Assembly: GCA_947488935.1 (NCBI GenBank)
Contig: CANLBN010000004.1
Coordinates: 186,001 to 250,000 of the forward strand
Direction of reading: 5' to 3'
Origin: an uncultured Pseudomonadales bacterium
Lineage (GTDB): Bacteria > Pseudomonadota > Gammaproteobacteria > Pseudomonadales > Cellvibrionaceae
Length of the DNA stretch: 64,000 bases
The notes under the pieces were generated by a model that ran no database searches, was not told where the DNA came from, and saw only the letters and a list, made by a program, of their open reading frames with translations. The stretch's first letter is position 1. The number at the start of each line of letters is the position of its first letter. The position numbers and the translations under genes are program-made. This document shows, piece after piece, positions 58,928 to 64,000 of the stretch.

Positions 58928-60343
58928 ATGCAAGATAATCTCGACATACTTTCTAGAGCTGTGAATCAATGGTCTAAACAAGATCGTCCAGTCTCTCAAA
59001 CACCTATAGCAACCGAGTTAGAAAAAATACTAGACCTTAAATTAGGTGAAGAAGGCTGTACCAGTGAGGATTTAGAAAAAGCCATTAACGATTATATTCA
59101 CTACAGCCCTGATGTCTCTCAACCGGGTTTTAATAAATTACTTTATTCAGGTGCAAACCATCCAGCATTACTGGGTGATTGGATTACTAGTCTTGCTAAT
59201 TCGACAATGCACACCTATCAAGTAGGCCCTGTCGCCACCTTGATGGAACTAGAGTTGATACGCCAGTGGAATAAGTTAATTGGCTTTGAAAATGGTGAAG
59301 GCATTATGGTGTCTGGTGGCAGCCAAGCAAACCTTATTGGGATGATGCTCGCACGCCATAGCGCTTATCCCGAATCTAAAACGCAGGGTATGATGGGGCG
59401 TAAATTAGTTGCTTATGTTTCGGAGCAAGCACACTACTCCAATCAACGCGCGGCAAACCTATTGGGTATTGGCACCGACAACCTTATTAGTGTTGCCTCC
59501 GATGATGAAGGCAAAATAATACCCGAGGCATTAGAAGAAGCCATTAAACAAACGCTTGCCGATGGTGATCTACCTTTTTATATTGGTCTCACTGCTGGCA
59601 CAACAGTCATTGGTGCCTATGATTCAGTTACCGATGTGAGCCCTATCGCAAAAAAATATAACATTTGGCTGCATGTTGATGGTGCTTGGGGAGCCCCTGT
59701 ACTTTTTTCAGAAACACATAAATTGCTAATAAAAGACTCTCACTTAGTCGATTCCTTTGCTTGGGATGCACATAAACTCATGAATGTACCTTTAACTGCA
59801 GCGGTCGTTTTAGTCAAACAAGCAGGTTCGCTAAAGCCCTGTATAGCAGGAGGTGGTGGCGAATATTTATTTCACCAAGATGCGAATGCTGACTACAATT
59901 TGGGAGAACGCTCGATTCAGTGTGGCCGCCGTGCCGATGCATTAAAGGTATGGCTAAGTTGGAAGGCAATTGGCAAGCAAGGCTTTGCTAAAAAAATTGA
60001 TCATTTGCAAGCCACTAAAACACTTTGTGTCGACAAAATTAATCAGCACGAATCACTAGAAATGTTAGCACCCGCTGCATACTTAAATGTATTATTTAGG
60101 TATATCCCATCCTCTTTAAAAGCGGTTGAAGCAGAGCACGAAGACGCTGTCGCTAAATTAAATATGGCTATCACCAAAACCATGATGGCCGAAGGTGGTG
60201 CCTACAGTGACTATGCCCGCTATAAAGGCAAAGTGGGTATACGTTTGATTATCGCTAACGAGCTATTAACACAAAAACATATAACAGACTTGCTAGACCA
60301 GTGCACTGTGATAGGGAAAAGGCTTGAAAAAGACTTTTTATAA
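58928..60343 (+). CDS. PLP-dependent group II amino-acid decarboxylase
   Basis: A 471-residue decarboxylase. PLP-binding features are VSGGSQANLIGMMLAR, LHVDGAWGAPVLFS and the lysine in SFAWDAHKLMNVPL; the C-terminal domain ends near DLLDQCTVIGKRLEKDF. The family covers glutamate, aspartate, 2,4-diaminobutyrate, cysteine sulfinate and cysteate decarboxylases. Cysteate would give taurine, which would suit a sulfonate setting, but the sequence does not fix the substrate. Confidence 0.85.
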   Translation: MQDNLDILSRAVNQWSKQDRPVSQTPIATELEKILDLKLGEEGCTSEDLEKAINDYIHYSPDVSQPGFNKLLYSGANHPALLGDWITSLANSTMHTYQVGPVATLMELELIRQWNKLIGFENGEGIMVSGGSQANLIGMMLARHSAYPESKTQGMMGRKLVAYVSEQAHYSNQRAANLLGIGTDNLISVASDDEGKIIPEALEEAIKQTLADGDLPFYIGLTAGTTVIGAYDSVTDVSPIAKKYNIWLHVDGAWGAPVLFSETHKLLIKDSHLVDSFAWDAHKLMNVPLTAAVVLVKQAGSLKPCIAGGGGEYLFHQDANADYNLGERSIQCGRRADALKVWLSWKAIGKQGFAKKIDHLQATKTLCVDKINQHESLEMLAPAAYLNVLFRYIPSSLKAVEAEHEDAVAKLNMAITKTMMAEGGAYSDYARYKGKVGIRLIIANELLTQKHITDLLDQCTVIGKRLEKDFL

Positions 60344-60427
60344 TGGAGATGTCATTAAAAAATATTACTAAAAGAAGTTTCACTCTGTTTTGAAAAAAAT
60401 GCCATCAAGTTCAGATAATATATATTA

Positions 60428-60464
60428 GTTAACCCTTTCTAAACAAAAAATAAAAAGGGTTAAC
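60428..60464. terminator. Hairpin between convergent genes
   Basis: GTTAACCCTTT and AAAGGGTTAAC form a perfect 11-bp stem with a 15-base A-rich loop, between the decarboxylase and VOC gene stops. Confidence 0.65.
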
Positions 60465-60485
60465 TAAAACTATAAACTCAGCAAC

Positions 60486-60860
60486 TTAAGCGTCTGTCAT
60501 ATGAAAGAAGCATAGCTTGTTGCCATCTAAATCGCGTACGTAGCCACCATAGAAGAAAGGAAAGCGCTGGCCAGGCTCACCCTCGTCTGTTGCACCTAAT
60601 TCGATTGCTTTTGCATATAACTTATCAGCACCTTCTGGAGAGCCGCCAGGTATCGCAATCATATTCCCATTACCACAAGCCTGTGGTTCGCCATTATGAG
60701 GGCTCGCAACAGCAAGCATGGCACCACCGGCATCAGTACCATAAAACTTAATATGGTCTAAGCCCATCAATTGCTTACCACCAATACCCTCTAATAAAGC
60801 ACCATAAAATGCACATGAACGCTCTAAATCTTTTGTACCAATTACTGCATAACCAATCAT
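60486..60860 (-). CDS. VOC-family (glyoxalase-like) protein
   Basis: A 124-residue protein with the paired beta-alpha-beta-beta-beta repeats of the vicinal oxygen chelate fold: IGYAVIGTKDLERSCAFYGALL at the start and YVRDLDGNKLCFFHM at the end. Substrate and metal ligands cannot be settled; members include glyoxalases and resistance proteins. Monocistronic. Confidence 0.82.
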   Translation of the reverse strand: MIGYAVIGTKDLERSCAFYGALLEGIGGKQLMGLDHIKFYGTDAGGAMLAVASPHNGEPQACGNGNMIAIPGGSPEGADKLYAKAIELGATDEGEPGQRFPFFYGGYVRDLDGNKLCFFHMTDA

Positions 60861-61064
60861 AGCTATTACTCCTGATAATTAAAAAAAATAGTAAACATCA
60901 AATCAATCTAGGCTCACTTTATCATTCAACCAGAAATATATCAACCAGTAGATAGGTTAAACTTTGATAGTATTAAAAATTAAAAACAGATGATGCTTTT
61001 CCCCATGGCGCTGTAGATTGAATAGGCCCATGCTAGACAGGCCCAATCAAGATGTTAGCGCTTA

Positions 61065-61760
61065 TTAAGACTGAGCAACTTTGGGCGCATTAGCCCCATT
61101 GCCGCCGTACATATTCTCAAGACGTACAAACCATTGCCCTACCGCAGAGCTATCATCAATAGGGCGATAACCAGCAACAAGATCTATCCACTTGATAATG
61201 CCAAAGAGCAAATAGTCAGCATAGGTAGGCTCATCGCCACCAACAAACTGGCTATTATTAAGCATGGTTTCAAAAGGTATTAAAGCTTTTGCCAAATTGG
61301 CTTTACCTTCTTCTGGTTCGGCATTGATCTCGCTTAATTTAGCACCCAACTTAGCTTCACGAGTTTCCACAAAGTAGGCTTGGTTTTCTTCATCAAGTAT
61401 TTGGCTTACTGGGTAAATAGCCATAGCAACAGCCGCGGGAAATATTTGAGTATTACATAGTGCATCGACTAACTGGGCATGAGCCTCTCCCTCTGCGCCT
61501 TTAAATAGTGGCTTCTCGGGGTACTTTTCGTCCAAATATTTCGCGATTTGCCAACTGTCACCCACCCAAGTGCCACTGTCGTTAATGACAGGTACTGCTT
61601 GATGGCCAGATTCAGCAATAGCGTCTTTTTCTAAAAAGCGCCAAGGCTCAGAGGTAAAATCTACCCCCTTATGTAACAGTGCCATGCGTGCACGCCAACA
61701 AAACGGGCTGAATTTTATTTCGGAGTTACTACCGACAAGATCGTACAATGTTATAGACAT
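61065..61760 (-). CDS. Glutathione S-transferase family protein (beta-etherase-like)
   Basis: 231 residues. The thioredoxin-like N-terminal domain includes SPFCWRARMALLHKGVDFTSEPWRF, as in LigE/LigF-type beta-etherases, with the glutathione motif AVPVINDSG and DSWQIAKYLDEKYP. The all-helical C-terminal domain includes DEPTYADYLLFGIIKWIDLVA. It may conjugate or cleave small ethers or halides with glutathione. The substrate is unknown. Confidence 0.85.
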   Translation of the reverse strand: MSITLYDLVGSNSEIKFSPFCWRARMALLHKGVDFTSEPWRFLEKDAIAESGHQAVPVINDSGTWVGDSWQIAKYLDEKYPEKPLFKGAEGEAHAQLVDALCNTQIFPAAVAMAIYPVSQILDEENQAYFVETREAKLGAKLSEINAEPEEGKANLAKALIPFETMLNNSQFVGGDEPTYADYLLFGIIKWIDLVAGYRPIDDSSAVGQWFVRLENMYGGNGANAPKVAQS

Positions 61761-61936
61761 AAAGATTCCTATTTTTATGATAAATATTCGAAGTTAAGGT
61801 GTTTATCTAACCAACATAAGACAATAAACAATCAACTAATTCAACAAACCTATTAAGTAAATTGAGAAATATTGACATATTGTCTGTAAAACTGAGACCA
61901 TCCCATCATTAGACTTTAGTATAAACAGGAATATAA

Positions 61937-63295
61937 ATGCATAGTGAACCTAAAATAGTGATTATTGGCGGCGGCGCTGGAGGATTAGAGCTTGCCACGC
62001 GCCTTGGTAATACAATGGGCAAGAAAAAAAAGGCGCATATCCACCTAGTAGATAGCAATCCAACTCACCTGTGGAAACCACTATTGCATGAGGTAGCTAC
62101 AGGCTCCCTCGACTCCGATATTGATGAAGTGAGTTACCTCTCTCATGCTTATAAACATCACTTCCATTTTCATATAGGCAAGATGGATGGTCTCAATCGA
62201 GAGCAAAAGCACATTTTATTGGCACCGATGTTTGATGACAAAGGAGAAGAAATCAAACCCGCTCGATCCTTAAGCTATGACTTATTAGTAATCGCCATTG
62301 GCAGCCAAACCAATGACTTTGGTACACCTGGTGCAGCTGAATACTGTGCATTTTTAGACAGTAGGCATCAAGCTGATGCTTTTCATCAAAGGCTGATCAA
62401 TACCTATTTAAAACTCAGTAGTAAAGTCGAAGAAAGAGAAGTTGAGCAGTTGACAACATCCCCTAGCGACAATACCAACGTTAATACCAAAGACAATATC
62501 GTATTAACCGTTGGTATTGTCGGTGCCGGCGCGACAGGTGTTGAATTAGCAGCCGAGCTACACAATACCACAACCCTTCTACAGGCATATGGTTTGAAGC
62601 TGAATGCCGATAACTTAAAAGTGACTATTATAGAAGCTGGCCCCAGAGTATTGCCTGCCTTACCAGCAAGAATTTCGAGTGCAGTAGTCACTGATCTTAA
62701 GACTCTCAACATAGATGTCCGGACAGAGACGCGAATCACTCAAGTCACTAAAGAGGGCTTTGAAACCGCCGAAGGCGAGATAATTCAAGCCGATATTCGC
62801 GTTTGGGCTGCAGGCGTTAAAGCACCTGAATTTTTGAAAAACATCGATGGGTTAGAAAGCACCCCCAATAATCAAATTATTGTAAAACCCAGCTTGCAAA
62901 CAACTATAGATGACTCTATTTTTGCCATTGGTGATTGTGCCAGTTATACACAGGAAAATGGCCTACGAGTGCCGCCACGGGCACAGTCTGCGCATCAGAT
63001 GGCTAACCACGTATATAAGAATACTCGCCGCCTCTTAGAAAACAAGCCGCTAAAGGACTATATTTACAAAGACCATGGCTCATTAGTCTCTCTAAGTCGC
63101 TATTCAACCGTCGGTAGCCTTATGGGTAATCTTATGGGCAAATCGACCATGGTAGAAGGACGAGCTGCCCGCATTGTTTATATATCGCTTTATAGAATGC
63201 ACCAAATGGCACTCCATGGCTGGTTTAGAACAGCGCTTATTATTTTTTCTGGTCGTATTAATAGAATCATTAGGCCCCGCCTGAAGCTACATTAA
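61937..63295 (+). CDS. ndh: Type II NADH dehydrogenase
   Basis: A 452-residue, non-proton-pumping NADH:quinone oxidoreductase bound to the inner membrane's inner face. The FAD site is IVIIGGGAGGLELATRLG, the NADH site VGIVGAGATGVELAAEL, with IFAIGDCAS and RAQSAHQMANHVYKN later. The C-terminal amphipathic and hydrophobic segment (MALHGWFRTALIIFSGRINR) is the membrane anchor. It would deliver NADH electrons, including those from the dehydrogenases in this window, to quinone. Confidence 0.94.
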   Translation: MHSEPKIVIIGGGAGGLELATRLGNTMGKKKKAHIHLVDSNPTHLWKPLLHEVATGSLDSDIDEVSYLSHAYKHHFHFHIGKMDGLNREQKHILLAPMFDDKGEEIKPARSLSYDLLVIAIGSQTNDFGTPGAAEYCAFLDSRHQADAFHQRLINTYLKLSSKVEEREVEQLTTSPSDNTNVNTKDNIVLTVGIVGAGATGVELAAELHNTTTLLQAYGLKLNADNLKVTIIEAGPRVLPALPARISSAVVTDLKTLNIDVRTETRITQVTKEGFETAEGEIIQADIRVWAAGVKAPEFLKNIDGLESTPNNQIIVKPSLQTTIDDSIFAIGDCASYTQENGLRVPPRAQSAHQMANHVYKNTRRLLENKPLKDYIYKDHGSLVSLSRYSTVGSLMGNLMGKSTMVEGRAARIVYISLYRMHQMALHGWFRTALIIFSGRINRIIRPRLKLH

Positions 63296-63447
63296 TAACA
63301 GTATCAATAGGTCGGTGTAAAATAACTGACTAAGAAACTTCTGATTAACTAACGGTTTTATTCGCTAAAAAGTACAAGTGGGTTGAACTTTACGACAAAT
63401 GGTTATGTCTTACTCTCGTAATTACTCATTTTTTAAGCGAGATATTC

Positions 63448-63843
63448 ATGAAAAAAGTACAAATAGCATTACAAGTTTTAGCATTTTTTATAGTCGCTGC
63501 ATTTAGCCTGCAATCATATGCTGGAGAATTTGTTGAAAAGCAGTACGGTATAAAAGGCTCATGGGAAGTTATTAAGCGTGATGGAAAAACTATTATTGCT
63601 TTTGATGAAAAATTCAAAACCAAAAATGGCCCAGATCTAAAAATCTTCCTATCTAATTTAACAATGGATCAAGTTAACGGTAAAAATGTTGTTAGCTCTT
63701 CAGTTCTTGTTAGTCCTTTAAAGTCAAATAAAGGCGCTCAAGAATATGAACTTCCAGCAAATGTTAACCTTGATGATTTTTCTTCTGTGTTGATTCACTG
63801 TGAAAAATTCTCAGTTCTTTGGGGTGGTGGTTCTCTTAAGTAG
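63448..63843 (+). CDS. Exported DM13-domain protein
   Basis: 131 residues with a signal peptide (IALQVLAFFIVAAFSLQSYA) and a DM13 domain: GSWEVIKRDGKTIIAFDEKF, GPDLKIFLS and the conserved cysteine region VLIHCEKFSVLWGGGSL. DM13 domains are proposed to do redox or electron-transfer chemistry through that cysteine. It is monocistronic and ends in a clear terminator. Confidence 0.82.
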   Translation: MKKVQIALQVLAFFIVAAFSLQSYAGEFVEKQYGIKGSWEVIKRDGKTIIAFDEKFKTKNGPDLKIFLSNLTMDQVNGKNVVSSSVLVSPLKSNKGAQEYELPANVNLDDFSSVLIHCEKFSVLWGGGSLK

Positions 63844-63898
63844 TCGCTACTTAATTACACCCTTATGTGGCCTAGCCCATAAATGGTATTTTGTTAAT

Positions 63899-63930
63899 AA
63901 GCCTAGTCTATTTTATAGCTAGGCTTTTTT
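63899..63930 (+). terminator. Intrinsic terminator after the DM13 gene
   Basis: AAGCCTAG / CTAGGCTT is a perfect 8-bp stem with a 12-base AT-rich loop followed by a T run. The remaining ~70 bases of the window show no gene. Confidence 0.85.
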
Positions 63931-64000
63931 ATTGCCTACATGGACGTGGTAATTGGCGTGAGCTGGGGCACTAAAAATCACTGATCATTAGTACAGAACA

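Overview
This is about 64 kb of AT-leaning DNA that looks like the chromosome of a free-living, probably marine gammaproteobacterium. The taxonomic reading rests on the order smc-zipA-ligA, the glnS/cysS and ppiB/lpxH neighbourhoods, and a GrxA-type glutaredoxin with trmA, truD and YrbL-like genes. A placement near Cellvibrionales/Pseudomonadales is inference. I found no rRNA, tRNA, CRISPR array, intact transposase or prophage. Most of the window is ordinary core genome.

Layout. 1-4.3 kb: the 5' part of a TauE/SafE permease, a DAHP synthase, a GrxA-like glutaredoxin, a 600-base gene-poor stretch, an exported TPR protein and a membrane/zinc-ribbon protein. 4.4-13 kb: trpS, a beta-hydroxyacid dehydrogenase, a nuclease-like protein, a bacterial voltage-gated sodium-type channel, cysS, glnS, then divergently ppiB and lpxH. 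13.2-18 kb: an accessory patch with a GFA-type protein, a decayed cytochrome c' next to an intact cytochrome b561, a Cys-rich MarR regulator divergent from a haloalkane dehalogenase, and an HDOD protein. 18-24.5 kb: a four-gene Opp/Dpp/Yej-type peptide ABC transporter. 24.8-30.3 kb: a cold-shock gene with its own promoter and terminator, a patatin, fadD, a HAD phosphatase, an unknown protein and an SLT lipoprotein. 30.4-39.7 kb: ligA, zipA, smc, ccmI and ccmH. 39.9-47.8 kb: YjbQ, truD, a YrbL-like kinase, MarC, trmA, a KAS III enzyme, and an AGCS symporter paired with a universal stress protein.

47.9-57.5 kb is the most interesting region. Two opposed transcription units appear to form a C3-sulfonate pathway. 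A LacI-type regulator is divergent from hpsN (a histidinol-dehydrogenase-like sulfopropanediol dehydrogenase), a short-chain dehydrogenase and a zinc alcohol dehydrogenase. A perfect 16-bp palindrome sits at the expected transcription start. On the other strand, a LysR regulator precedes comD, comE (two-subunit sulfopyruvate decarboxylase) and an FMN alpha-hydroxyacid dehydrogenase. Read together: DHPS enantiomers -> (R)-DHPS -> sulfolactate -> sulfopyruvate -> sulfoacetaldehyde, with the FMN enzyme the likely sulfolactate oxidiser. No xsc, suyAB or TRAP transporter lies in the window, so the fate of sulfoacetaldehyde and the uptake route are open. A dual thioredoxin-fold protein and a TVP38-type membrane protein follow.

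57.5-64 kb: a DegT-type aminotransferase divergent from a PLP decarboxylase, a VOC protein, a beta-etherase-like GST, a type II NADH dehydrogenase and a DM13 protein.

Two genes (the peptide-binding protein near 18.2 kb and the HAD phosphatase near 29.1 kb) have intact N-termini in frame but no ATG, GTG or TTG start. The FMN dehydrogenase carries an exact 21-bp in-frame tandem duplication.
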